The position numbers and the translations under genes are program-made. Under the pieces are notes generated by a model. It saw only the letters and a list, made by a program, of their open reading frames with translations. It had not been told where the DNA came from and made no database searches. A DNA stretch of 64,000 bases, from NCBI GenBank assembly GCA_903822175.1, contig CAIJOB010000032.1:62001-126000 (forward strand), written 5' to 3'. The stretch's first letter is position 1; each line of letters starts with the position of its first letter. Below are positions 20,502 through 28,521 of this stretch, one piece after another. The stretch is from an uncultured Alphaproteobacteria bacterium. GTDB taxonomy: Bacteria; Pseudomonadota; Alphaproteobacteria; Caulobacterales; Caulobacteraceae.

Positions 20502-21266
20502 ATGCTCACGGTCACCCAGGCCCTCCTCGACCTCCTGCGAGAGCGGCGGATATCGCATGCTTTCCTGGGCGCCGATCGTTGGCGGGAAGGGCAGCGGCTT
20601 TGGTACGCCGGGGACTGCGCGCTAGAGCCCCATTGCGAAATCCAGGCCGGGAACGTGCTGCCGCTTCGCATGGGCGCCTTCTCCTATACCCGCAGCCAGC
20701 TCCTGCCCTCCACGAAACTTGGCCGCTACTGCTCCATCGGCGGCGGCCTGGAGTTCATCCAGTCGCAACATCCCAACGAATGGGCTTCGACCTCGCCGGT
20801 TTTCTATTCACCGAACGGGCATGAGGGCCTGGCCACCTATCTGAGCGACGAAGCCAATGCCGCGGCCTACCAGGTCCATACCTTCGCCGACAGCATCTCG
20901 CCGGGCGTGGAAATCGGCCACGACGTCTTCATCGGTCAGGGCGTGACGCTCTCGGGCGGGATCAGGATTGGCGACGGCGCGATCGTCGGCGCCCGCGCCT
21001 TGGTGACCCGCGACGTCCCGGCCTACGCCGTGGTCGGCGGCGTGCCGGCCCGGGTGATCCGGATGCGGTTCCCAGACGCGCTCGCAGCCCGCCTGCAGGC
21101 CGCCGAATGGTGGCGCTTCGGTCCCGATCAGCTGCAGCCGCTCGACGTGCGCGATCGCGTGGGTTTTGTCTCGCGCCTGGAAGAGCGCCTCGAAACGCTC
21201 AATCCCCTGACCCTGAAGCTGGTGACCGCCCGCGAGCTTGAGATCGCCGCGGCGCCGCCGACCTAG
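20502..21266 (+). CDS. CatB-related O-acetyltransferase (hexapeptide repeat)
   Basis: 254-residue acetyltransferase with the left-handed beta-helix: [11 protein letters not shown] near 78, [19 protein letters not shown] near 140, [34 protein letters not shown] near 160-190. The loop containing [15 protein letters not shown] carries the His and is typical of xenobiotic acetyltransferases and surface-sugar acetyltransferases. Sits between dapD and dapE but has no known role in lysine synthesis; substrate unknown. Confidence 0.9.
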   Translation: MLTVTQALLDLLRERRISHAFLGADRWREGQRLWYAGDCALEPHCEIQAGNVLPLRMGAFSYTRSQLLPSTKLGRYCSIGGGLEFIQSQHPNEWASTSPVFYSPNGHEGLATYLSDEANAAAYQVHTFADSISPGVEIGHDVFIGQGVTLSGGIRIGDGAIVGARALVTRDVPAYAVVGGVPARVIRMRFPDALAARLQAAEWWRFGPDQLQPLDVRDRVGFVSRLEERLETLNPLTLKLVTARELEIAAAPPT

Positions 21267-21269
21267 CTC

Positions 21270-21752
21270 TTAACGGCTCCGCGCCGTCTTCGTATCTGTG
21301 TAGGGCGTGCCGTCCCGGTGCTGGTACTCGCTGGCGCCGTCGGCCAGCATCAGGTCGATGTCCGGATAGTCGCAGCCGTCCTCGGCCTCGCGCCGCGACC
21401 CCACCTCCAGCAGCACCGCCTCGCCGTTCGAGCGGTTCTGGAACTGATGCCCGTTCGGCACGCCGGCCGGGAACCCCGCGCAGTCGCCGGCCCGCAGCAG
21501 CTGTTCGCCCTCGTTGGTGACCAGCACCACCTCGCCACTGACCACCCACGTGAACTCATCCTCGGCCGTGTGCCAGTGCCGCTGGCTCGACCAGACGCCG
21601 GGCGCGAGCCGCAACAGATTGACCCCGAACTGGGTCAGGCCCGCCGCGTCGCCGAGCTTCCAGCGCCGCCGGTCCTTGCACGGCGCGTCATAGGGCGGCG
21701 GATAGCCGGTGCCGAAACGGGTGGGCGCGGTTTCGATGTCGATCTTGGGCAT
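21270..21752 (-). CDS. Cupin domain-containing protein
   Basis: 160-residue cytosolic single-domain cupin. Metal-binding motif 1 is RHWHTAEDEFTWVVSGEV near residues 57-74 and motif 2 is GDCAGFPAGVPNGHQF near 88-103, with His and Glu ligands in place. The N-terminus TRFGTGYPPPYDAPCKDRRRWKLGDAAGL is typical of a group of sugar- or small-acid-related cupins with no firm function. Convergent with the acetyltransferase and divergent from dapE. Confidence 0.85.
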   Translation of the reverse strand: MPKIDIETAPTRFGTGYPPPYDAPCKDRRRWKLGDAAGLTQFGVNLLRLAPGVWSSQRHWHTAEDEFTWVVSGEVVLVTNEGEQLLRAGDCAGFPAGVPNGHQFQNRSNGEAVLLEVGSRREAEDGCDYPDIDLMLADGASEYQHRDGTPYTDTKTARSR

Positions 21753-21811
21753 GGGGTCATTCCGGTCTAGGAGAGCCCCCTATCTAGGCGGCAGAAACGA
21801 CGGGGGCGAGA

Positions 21812-22960
21812 TTGATCGACGCGATCAACCTGACGAAACAGCTGATCCGCGCGCCTTCGGTGACCCCCGCCGACGCCGGGGCCATGGACATCGTCGAGGC
21901 GACCCTGAGCGGCCTGGGCTTTGCCTGCCGCCGCATGAAGTTCGGCGAGATCGAGAACCTCTACGCCCGCTACGGGACCGTCAGCCCCAACCTCTGCTTC
22001 GCCGGCCACACCGACGTGGTCCCGGTGGGCGATGCGGCGGCCTGGAGCCAGGGCGCTTTCGAGGCCAAGGAGGTGGACGGCGTCCTGATCGGCCGCGGGG
22101 CCGTCGACATGAAGTCCGCCATCGCCGCCTTCGCCGCGGCCTCGGAAACGGCCATCGCGGCGGGCCAGGTCCTGGGCTCGCTCTCCTTCCTCATCACCGG
22201 CGACGAAGAGGGCGTGGCCACCCATGGCACCAAGATGGTGGTCGAGGCGCTGGACATCGAAGACGAGGTGATCAGCCACTGCGTGGTCGGCGAACCGACC
22301 TCGGCGGAGACCTTTGGCGACATGATCAAGGTCGGCCGGCGCGGCTCGATCAACGTCGACATCACCGTCGAGGGCGTCCAGGGCCACGTCGCCTACCCGC
22401 ACCGCGCCGCCAATCCCGTGCCGGTGCTGCTGCGGCTGTTGCTGCGCCTGCAGGACCGCGTGCTGGATGAGGGCTATCCGGAGTTCCAGCCGTCGAACCT
22501 GGAGATCACCCAGATCGACGTGCCCAACACCGCCACCAACGTCATTCCGGGCGTCGCCAGAGCCAGGCTCAACATCCGCTTCAACCCCAACCACACCGGC
22601 GAAGACCTCGCCCGCTGGATCGAGGGTGCGGCGGAATCCGAAGGGCATGACTTCAACGGCCGCGTCACCGTCACGCCGCAGATCAGCGGCGAGGCTTTCC
22701 TCACCGAGCCCGGCCCGTTCACCGACGTCGCCGCCGCCGCCGTGCGCGACGTGGCCGGGCGCGACCCCGAACTCTCCACCTCCGGCGGCACGTCGGACGC
22801 CCGCTTCATCCGCGCGCTCTGCCCAGTGGTCGAACTGGGCCTGGTCGGCAAGACCATGCACCAGGTCGACGAGGGCGCCCCCGTCGCTGAGATCCGCCAG
22901 CTGCAGGCGGTCTACGAGAAGCTGATCGAGCGCTACTTCGCGGCGTTCCCGGTCGAATGA
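21812..22960 (+). CDS. dapE: Succinyl-diaminopimelate desuccinylase
   Basis: 382-residue zinc peptidase-fold enzyme releasing succinate from N-succinyl-LL-diaminopimelate. Ligands: GHTDVVPVGD near residue 67, the bridging Asp in GRGAVDMKSAIAAF near 98, catalytic Glu in ITGDEEG near 130-135, and C-terminal SGGTSDARFI and KTMHQVDE. TTG start with GGGGGCGAG upstream. Lysine/peptidoglycan pathway partner of dapD. Confidence 0.97.
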   Translation: MIDAINLTKQLIRAPSVTPADAGAMDIVEATLSGLGFACRRMKFGEIENLYARYGTVSPNLCFAGHTDVVPVGDAAAWSQGAFEAKEVDGVLIGRGAVDMKSAIAAFAAASETAIAAGQVLGSLSFLITGDEEGVATHGTKMVVEALDIEDEVISHCVVGEPTSAETFGDMIKVGRRGSINVDITVEGVQGHVAYPHRAANPVPVLLRLLLRLQDRVLDEGYPEFQPSNLEITQIDVPNTATNVIPGVARARLNIRFNPNHTGEDLARWIEGAAESEGHDFNGRVTVTPQISGEAFLTEPGPFTDVAAAAVRDVAGRDPELSTSGGTSDARFIRALCPVVELGLVGKTMHQVDEGAPVAEIRQLQAVYEKLIERYFAAFPVE

Positions 22961-22970
22961 GCCAAGAACA

Positions 22971-23090
22971 TCCCCCGTTTACGGGGGAGGGGGACCACGA
23001 AGTGGTGGAGGGGGCGCTGCAACCGCACTGCCCATCCCAACGCCCCCTCCGACCCTTCGGCCCACCTCCCCCGCAAGCGGTGGAGGCTTA
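22971..23090. repeat. Intergenic double-hairpin repeat, copy 2
   Basis: Same architecture as the copies at 14434 and 25234: module 1 TCCCCCGTTTACGGGGGAGG plus GGACCACGAAGTGGT stem and GGAGGGGGCG; a spacer of about 30 nt; module 2 CGCCCCCTCC, a CGACCCTTCGG stem, and CCACCTCCCCCGCAAGCGG. Located between the convergent dapE and truA genes, where it may serve as a two-way terminator. Confidence 0.75.
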
Positions 23091-23098
23091 GGGCAGAC

Positions 23099-23845
23099 TC
23101 ACTCGCCTTCGTACGAGACGCCCGTCAGGTACAGCCCGTCGGCCGGCGCCACCTGGCCACAGGCCTTGCGGTCCCTGGCGTCCAATGCCGCGGCGAGGTC
23201 GTCCGCCGTCCAGCGGCCAATACCCACCTCAGCGATGGAGCCGGTCATCGAGCGGACCTGCCGGTGCAGGAACGAGCGTGCCTCGAACACCAGCACCACC
23301 TCGTCGCCCTCGCGGCTGACCCGCGCCACGTCCAGCGTCTTCACCGGCGACTTGGCCTGGCAGTTCACATCGCGGAAGGTGGTGAAGTCGTGGACGCCGG
23401 TCAGGACCTGGGCGGCGGCATGCATGGCGTCGGCGTCCAGTTCCGCCTTCACGTGCCAGACATGGCCGCGCTCCAGGCCCGGCGGGCTGACGCGATTGAG
23501 GATGCGGTAGCGGTAGCGCCGCTCGGTCGCCGAGAACCGCGCGTGCCAGCCCTCCGGCGCCACGTCGGCCGCCAGCACCACGATGGGCTCGCCGCGCAGG
23601 TGGGCGTTCAGCGCGTTGCGCACCGTCTCCGCCGGCCAATCCTTCGCAAGGTCGACGTGCGCCATCTGTCCCGTCGCGTGGACCCCGGTGTCGGTGCGCC
23701 CTGCCGCGTGCACCCGCACCGTCTCGCCGCAGAAGGCCGCGACCGCGCGCTCCAGCGAACCCTGCACCGTCGGCTGGCCGGCCTGGGCCTGAAAGCCGTT
23801 GTAAGGGCCGCCGTCATATTCCAGCAGGAGCCGGTAGCGGGGCAT
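23099..23845 (-). CDS. truA: tRNA pseudouridine(38-40) synthase TruA
   Basis: 248-residue enzyme converting U38-U40 in tRNA anticodon loops. Catalytic Asp in [14 protein letters not shown] near residue 52; N-terminal [16 protein letters not shown], central [14 protein letters not shown] and C-terminal [13 protein letters not shown] are family blocks. Its ATG overlaps the fmt TGA by 1 nt, so it is translated after fmt. Confidence 0.97.
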   Translation of the reverse strand: MPRYRLLLEYDGGPYNGFQAQAGQPTVQGSLERAVAAFCGETVRVHAAGRTDTGVHATGQMAHVDLAKDWPAETVRNALNAHLRGEPIVVLAADVAPEGWHARFSATERRYRYRILNRVSPPGLERGHVWHVKAELDADAMHAAAQVLTGVHDFTTFRDVNCQAKSPVKTLDVARVSREGDEVVLVFEARSFLHRQVRSMTGSIAEVGIGRWTADDLAAALDARDRKACGQVAPADGLYLTGVSYEGE

Positions 23846-24774
23846 CAGCCGAGCTGCGTCCCGACCGCGACGGCCGCGCCACGCAGGAAGGTCTCGGCGT
23901 CCTGCGGACCCTTGCCCTCACGCTGCACGCGCAGCAGCCGCACCGCGCCCTCGCCGGTCCCGACCAGCAGCCTATCGTCCAGCACCTGGCCCGCGGGGCC
24001 CTCAATATCTTCGAACGCCGACAACAGCGCCTTGACTCGAACCGGCCCCTTCTCGGTCGGCAACAGGAACCAGGCGCCCGGAAACGGCGAGAGCCCGCGG
24101 ATCTTGCGGTCGATCTCAACGCCCGGCTTCCCCCAATCGAGCTTCGCCTCCTTGGGCCGAATCTTCTTGGCGTAGGTGACGCCATCCTCGGTCTGCGCTC
24201 GCTCAACCGCCGTTCCCGCCTCGATCAACGGCAGGGTCGCGGCCAGCAGCTCCGCCCCGATCACCGCCATCCGGTCGTGCACCGTGCCGGCCGTATCCAG
24301 CGGCCCGATGCGCAGGCTCTCCGACGCCAGCACCGGCCCCTCGTCCAGCCCTTCGGTCAGGCGCATCACCTCGACCCCGGTCACCGGATCGCCGGCCATC
24401 ACCGCGCGCTGGATCGGGGCTGCGCCGCGCCACCGGGGCAGCAGCGAGCCGTGCAGGTTGAAGGTCCCCAGCAGGGGCGCCTCCAGCACCTCGCGCACCA
24501 GGATCTGGCCGAAGGCCACCACCACCGCGGCGTCCAGCTCCAGGGCCTCGAAGGCGAAGATCTCACCCGGGTCCCGCATCGAGACAGGCGTACGGACGAT
24601 CAGTCCCTGATCGAGCGCAAACGCATGCACCGGCGAAGGCTGCAGGGTGTGGCCGCGCCCGCGCGGGGCCGGCGGCTGGGAATAGACGCAGGCGATCTCA
24701 TACTCGCCGCCGGCCACCAGGCGGCGCAGCGCGGCGAGCGCGAAGTCGGGAGTTCCCAGGAAGGCGATCCGCAT
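23845..24774 (-). CDS. fmt: Methionyl-tRNA formyltransferase
   Basis: 309-residue enzyme formylating initiator Met-tRNA. N-terminal [18 protein letters not shown], the formyl-THF site with [19 protein letters not shown] near residues 105-123 (Asn and His of the catalytic site), and [17 protein letters not shown] near 195-211 before the C-terminal OB domain. Operon fmt-truA; def lies 1 kb away in the same direction. Confidence 0.97.
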   Translation of the reverse strand: MRIAFLGTPDFALAALRRLVAGGEYEIACVYSQPPAPRGRGHTLQPSPVHAFALDQGLIVRTPVSMRDPGEIFAFEALELDAAVVVAFGQILVREVLEAPLLGTFNLHGSLLPRWRGAAPIQRAVMAGDPVTGVEVMRLTEGLDEGPVLASESLRIGPLDTAGTVHDRMAVIGAELLAATLPLIEAGTAVERAQTEDGVTYAKKIRPKEAKLDWGKPGVEIDRKIRGLSPFPGAWFLLPTEKGPVRVKALLSAFEDIEGPAGQVLDDRLLVGTGEGAVRLLRVQREGKGPQDAETFLRGAAVAVGTQLG

Positions 24775-24844
24775 GGGCGGGTTCTACCCGTGGGCGTCGG
24801 TCCCGCAAAGGCGCGGGTCTTGCAGTCGGAACCACAGTTGGAGC

Positions 24845-24859
24845 TTAACCGTTCGTTAA
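24845..24859. promoter_or_regulatory. Consensus CtrA-binding site (TTAA-N7-TTAA)
   Basis: TTAA at 24845-24848 and TTAA at 24856-24859 with exactly 7 bp between, followed by C, an exact match to the full CtrA box of Caulobacterales. It lies 26 bp before the ATG of the small lipoprotein gene and about 70 bp upstream of fmt on the other strand. In this GC-rich DNA a chance perfect 8-base match is unlikely. The box suggests cell-cycle control of the lipoprotein. Confidence 0.75.
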
Positions 24860-24885
24860 CCGTAGTTCGAAGGACGCCCACCCCC

Positions 24886-25227
24886 ATGAAAGCCGCCGCC
24901 AAGCTTGTCATGCGCAACTCCCATCTCGCCGTTGTGCTGGGTCTCTGGCTGGCGCTCGCAGCCTGCTCCAAGGCGACCACCGAGAAGACCGCCGACGACC
25001 TGAAGGCCATCGGGCATGACACCGCCGCCGCCGCCAAGGATGTCGCCAACGCGCCGGCCGCCAAGGAACTCGGCTCGGACATCAAGCAGGGCACGGAAGA
25101 AGCCGCCGCCAAGACCAAGGTCGCCGCCGACAAGGCCGGCGAGAAGCTGAAGGAAGGCGCGAAAGACGCCGGCGACAAGACCGACGCGGCCCTCAACAAG
25201 GCCAAGGACGACGTCAGCAAGAAATAG
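24886..25227 (+). CDS. Small Lys/Ala-rich lipoprotein, possibly CtrA-regulated
   Basis: 113-residue lipoprotein. Signal with lipobox (LWLALAAC, Cys about residue 25) after a longish basic N-terminus. The mature part is built of charged Ala/Lys/Asp amphipathic repeats such as KVAADKAGEKLKEGAKDAGDK, resembling LEA/apolipoprotein-like helices, and ends in KK. No enzyme motif. The frame is open from 24277 through fmt's antisense, but only the ATG at 24886 fits. A perfect CtrA box sits just upstream. Likely an envelope protein; function unknown. Confidence 0.8.
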   Translation: MKAAAKLVMRNSHLAVVLGLWLALAACSKATTEKTADDLKAIGHDTAAAAKDVANAPAAKELGSDIKQGTEEAAAKTKVAADKAGEKLKEGAKDAGDKTDAALNKAKDDVSKK

Positions 25228-25233
25228 AAAGTT

Positions 25234-25338
25234 GCTCCCCTTCGGGGGAGCTGTCAGCGAAGCTGACTGAGGGGGCCCGCTCAAACAGTGGAGGAAGCCC
25301 CCTCCGGCGCTTCGCGCCACCTCCCCCAAGGGGAGGAA
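25234..25338. repeat. Intergenic double-hairpin repeat, copy 3
   Basis: GCTCCCCTTCGGGGGAGC hairpin, a CTGTCAGCGAAGCTGAC(T)G stem and GAGGGGGC, spacer of about 25 nt, then GCCCCCTC, GGCGCTTCGCGCC stem and CCTCCCCCAAGGGGAGG. The clearest copy of the family. Between the convergent lipoprotein and def genes, ending at the def stop codon. Confidence 0.8.
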
Positions 25339-25848
25339 CTAAGCCGCCTTCGCCTGCTTCTTGACCTTCTTCACCGCCTGCTCGCGCTTCAGCCGGGACA
25401 GGTGGTCGATGAACAGGACGCCGTCCAGGTGGTCCATCTCGTGCTGGATGCAGACGGCGAACAGACCCTCGGCGTCCTCCTCGATGAGTTGGCCCTGGTA
25501 GTCCTGGTAGCGCAGCTTCACCCGCGCCGGCCGTTCGACCTCGTCATAGATCTCCGGCACCGACAGGCAGCCCTCCTCATAGGGCGCGGTCTCTTCCGAG
25601 GCCCACAGGATCTCCGGGTTCACGAAGAACCGCGGGGCCCGCTCTTCCTCCTCGCGGGAGATGTCCATGACGATCACCCGCTTGGGCACGCCCACCTGGA
25701 TGGCCGCCAGCCCGATACCGGGCGCGGCGTACATGGTCTCGAGCATGTCATCCATCAGCGCGCGCAGGTCGTCGTCGACCACGTCAACGCGAGCTGAGAC
25801 CTTCTTCAGGGTCGGGTCGGGAACAACAAGGATGTCTCGCAGGGCCAT
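25339..25848 (-). CDS. def: Peptide deformylase
   Basis: 169-residue metalloenzyme removing the N-formyl group from nascent proteins. Three signatures are intact: [10 protein letters not shown] near residues 44-53, EGCLSVP near 92-98 (Cys metal ligand) and QHEMDHLDG near 135-143 (two His ligands and catalytic Glu). C-terminal tail rich in Lys. Complements fmt in the same region. Confidence 0.97.
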   Translation of the reverse strand: MALRDILVVPDPTLKKVSARVDVVDDDLRALMDDMLETMYAAPGIGLAAIQVGVPKRVIVMDISREEEERAPRFFVNPEILWASEETAPYEEGCLSVPEIYDEVERPARVKLRYQDYQGQLIEEDAEGLFAVCIQHEMDHLDGVLFIDHLSRLKREQAVKKVKKQAKAA

Positions 25849-25909
25849 GGCGGGCAGTTAGGGGTGTGATACCCGACCGTCAAGGTGGGCGAATGGCCCC
25901 ATGGCCCGA

Positions 25910-27118
25910 TCAGGCCTCGTCGCCCTTCACCAGCCGCACCTGCGGCGGAGGCTCGGTCGGCAGCTTGGCGAGGGGGCGGACCGCCGTATCCAGCGGCTCC
26001 AGCACCTCGACCTTGCGGCCCTCGTGGTCGACCTTCAGCTCCTCGAACCGCCGCGCCTGGGTCAGGACCTGGGTCTCCAGCGAGCCTACGAACTGGTTGT
26101 AGCGCGCCACCGCCGCCTCCAGCGCCTTGCCGACCGAGCCCGCGTGCGCGCCCATGGTCGCGATGCGCTTGTAAAGCTCGCGCCCCAGCTCGGCGATCGT
26201 CCGGGCGTTGGCCGCCTGCTCCTCGACCCGCCAGCCGTAGACCACCGCCTTGCAGAGCGCGAACAGCGTGGTCGGCGTGACGATCACCACCTTGCGGTCC
26301 ATGGCCTCGGTCATCAGCGCCGGCGCGCGGTCGACCGCGGCGGCGAGCGCCGAGTCCAGCGGCACGAACATCGCCACGAAGTCCGGCGAGCCGTCGAACT
26401 GGTCCCAATAGGCCTTGGCCGACAGGCCGGCGATATGGCTGCGAACGCTCTGCACGTGGCGCAGGCCCGCGGCCTCACGCTCGCCATCGCCCTCGGCGTC
26501 CTGCAGTTCCAGGAAGGCGTTTAGCGAGCATTTGGCGTCGATGACGAAGACCCCGCCGCCCGGCAGCTTGACGATGACGTCGGGCCGCCGCCGGCCCTCC
26601 TCCGTGTCGGTGGAGGCCTGTTCGGTGAAGTCGCAGAAGCTGGAAAGGCCGGCCTGTTCCAACACATTGCGCAGGGTCTGCTCGCCCCAACGTCCCTGGA
26701 CGCCGGCCCCGCGACGCAGCGCCGACGACAGCTTGCGCGCCTCGTCCTGCGTCGCCGTCGAGGCCAGCAGGAGGGCGGCGATCTGTTCCTTCAGGCCGCC
26801 GGTCTCCTCGACGCGCGTCTTCTCGACCAGCGCCACATGCTCCTGGAATTTCTGCAGGCTTTCGGCCACGGGCTTGAGCTGCGCCTCCAGCCGCGCCTGC
26901 GCCAGCTGTTCGCGGTTGTGGATCGCTTCCTCGTTCTTCTTGAGGATCGCCTCGGCCACGCCCGCCGCCGACTGCGCCACCTGGCTCGAGACCAGTTCGG
27001 CCTGGACGCGGGCGTTCTCCGCCTGCATCCGCCCCTTCGACCGCTCCCACAGCGCCCAGGCGACGGCCGCCACGGCCACGACAGCGCTCACGAAGGCGAG
27101 GATCAGGTACCCGTTCAT
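25910..27118 (-). CDS. rmuC: DNA recombination protein RmuC
   Basis: 402-residue protein with one N-terminal membrane helix (about residues 3-24), a long coiled coil (about 28-125) and the RmuC nuclease-like domain: GRWGEQTLRNVLEQAGL near 142, RRPDVIVKLPGGGVFVIDAKCSL near 178-200 and VIVTPTTLFALCKAVVYGW near 285. Family members limit inversions at short inverted repeats. Acid-rich tail. Downstream of recR on the same strand, consistent with a DNA-repair theme. Confidence 0.95.
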   Translation of the reverse strand: MNGYLILAFVSAVVAVAAVAWALWERSKGRMQAENARVQAELVSSQVAQSAAGVAEAILKKNEEAIHNREQLAQARLEAQLKPVAESLQKFQEHVALVEKTRVEETGGLKEQIAALLLASTATQDEARKLSSALRRGAGVQGRWGEQTLRNVLEQAGLSSFCDFTEQASTDTEEGRRRPDVIVKLPGGGVFVIDAKCSLNAFLELQDAEGDGEREAAGLRHVQSVRSHIAGLSAKAYWDQFDGSPDFVAMFVPLDSALAAAVDRAPALMTEAMDRKVVIVTPTTLFALCKAVVYGWRVEEQAANARTIAELGRELYKRIATMGAHAGSVGKALEAAVARYNQFVGSLETQVLTQARRFEELKVDHEGRKVEVLEPLDTAVRPLAKLPTEPPPQVRLVKGDEA

Positions 27119-27165
27119 GCTGTGTTCTTAGCGGCTTAGGTGAGTCGCGGCCACCCTGATCCCGC

Positions 27166-27771
27166 TCAGGCCGGCCGCCGCGCCCGCATGGCCTGGGCGA
27201 TGGTGCCGTCGTCCAGCCAGTCCAGCTCGCCGCCCACCGGCACGCCGCGCGCCAGCATGGTCACCGACACGTTGGCGCCCTGGCCAAGCCGGTCGGCGAG
27301 GTAATGCGCCGTGGTCTGGCCATCGACCGTGGCCGGCAGCGCCAGGACCACCTCGCGGACCTCGCCGTCCGAGGCCCGCGCCACCAGACCGTTCACCCGC
27401 AGCGCATCCGGTCCCACGCCGTCCAGCGCCGACAGCAATCCGCCCAGCACGTGGTAGCGGCCGCGAAATGCGCTCGCCCGCTCCATGGCCCACAGCGCGC
27501 CCACCTCTTCGACCACGCAGATCAACGCCCCGTCGCGCGAGCGGTCGGCGCAGATGGCGCAAGGGTCCTGGGTGTCCAGCGAGCCGCAGGTCGTGCAGAC
27601 CTTCACCCGCGCCGCCGCCTCGGCCAGCGCATCGGCCAGCGGGGTCAGCAGTTGCTCCCGCTTCTTCAAGAGCGCCAGGGCCGCACGCCTGGCCGACCGC
27701 GGCCCCAGGCCCGGCAGCTTGGAGAGCAGGCTGATCAGCCGCTCGATCTCGGGTCCGGCGGAGGCGGCCAA
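27166..27771 (-). CDS. recR: Recombination mediator protein RecR
   Basis: 201-residue protein of the RecFOR pathway. Helix-hairpin-helix ([20 protein letters not shown]), zinc finger with CTTCG and CAIC near residues 58-73, Toprim domain starting [16 protein letters not shown], and a Walker-B-like C-terminus. One base separates it from ybaB; standard dnaX-ybaB-recR order. Confidence 0.97.
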   Translation of the reverse strand: MAASAGPEIERLISLLSKLPGLGPRSARRAALALLKKREQLLTPLADALAEAAARVKVCTTCGSLDTQDPCAICADRSRDGALICVVEEVGALWAMERASAFRGRYHVLGGLLSALDGVGPDALRVNGLVARASDGEVREVVLALPATVDGQTTAHYLADRLGQGANVSVTMLARGVPVGGELDWLDDGTIAQAMRARRPA

Positions 27772-27772
27772 G

Positions 27773-28093
27773 CTAGAACTTCGGCATGCCGGGCATCCCG
27801 GCGAGCGGGCCGGCCGCTTTCTGCATCAGCTCGGCGGAACGGGCGTCGAGCTGGCGCTTGGCGTCGGCGTGGGCGGCGGCCACCAGGTCGCCGACCATGT
27901 CGGCTTCGCCCGGGACAATCAGGCTGTCGTCGATGTCGACGCGGGTGATCTGGCCGGTCCCGCGCAGGGTCACCTTCACCAACCCGTCGCCCGCCTGGCC
28001 CAGCAGCACCATCTGCTCCAGCTCCTGCTGCGCCTGGCCCATCTTCTGCTGCATGGCCTGGGCCTGCTTCATCAGCGAGGAGAGGTCTTTCAC
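27773..28093 (-). CDS. YbaB/EbfC family nucleoid-associated protein
   Basis: 106-residue DNA-binding protein that organises the nucleoid. N-terminus [20 protein letters not shown], mid-region [20 protein letters not shown]-terminal helix. GTG start overlapping the stop of the cupin gene upstream (GTGA), so translation is coupled. Usually dnaX lies directly before it; here a cupin is inserted. Confidence 0.95.
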   Translation of the reverse strand: MKDLSSLMKQAQAMQQKMGQAQQELEQMVLLGQAGDGLVKVTLRGTGQITRVDIDDSLIVPGEADMVGDLVAAAHADAKRQLDARSAELMQKAAGPLAGMPGMPKF

Positions 28094-28521
28094 TTGGAGC
28101 CCTCCTTCAGGGGCAGCGGTTCGGTGAGCACTGTGGTCCCGGCCTTGACGATCTGCACGACCACCAGCTGGGCCGGCTCGGTGCGGCTGGCGTTGACAAT
28201 ATAGTGCGGCTGGTTGGGCGTTTCAGACCACGCCTGGCCCACATCGAACCGCCGCTCCGGCTGATCGCCCAGCCGATTGATCACCGCGCCCTGGGTCACA
28301 TAGGCATAGGTCGAGGCGGGATGCCGATGGCCCCGCTGCCCCGCCGTGGTCAGCGGCCCCTCGCCGGCCGGGGCGATGTTGATGACGACCATGTGCGCGT
28401 CGAGCCCCGGCGCGATCGCCATCGGCTCATTGATCAGCGGCGGCGCGGGCTGGGCGTGGGCGGCGGAGGCGAGAGCCAGGCCGGCCGCCAAGGCCGCAAG
28501 CGCGGTCCTAGTCATCATCAT
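28090..28521 (-). CDS. Exported cupin-domain protein inside the dnaX-ybaB-recR operon
   Basis: 143-residue small cupin with a Sec signal peptide (about 23 residues, ends ASAAHAQ). Cupin motif: GHRHPASTYAYVTQGAV near residues 65-81 with metal His residues, then PNQPHYIVNAS near 103. Three consecutive ATG codons (28521, 28518, 28515) follow a GAGGAGGGGG site; the exact start is uncertain. It overlaps the end of dnaX by 14 nt and the ybaB start by 4 nt, so it is a true member of the operon. Role unknown; a periplasmic cupin has no evident link to DNA replication. Confidence 0.85.
   Translation of the reverse strand: MMMTRTALAALAAGLALASAAHAQPAPPLINEPMAIAPGLDAHMVVINIAPAGEGPLTTAGQRGHRHPASTYAYVTQGAVINRLGDQPERRFDVGQAWSETPNQPHYIVNASRTEPAQLVVVQIVKAGTTVLTEPLPLKEGSK

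Noticed and set aside
24277..24885. Long upstream part of the frame that contains the lipoprotein
   Set aside because: Antisense to fmt and crosses the CtrA box; the lipoprotein signal starts at 24886.
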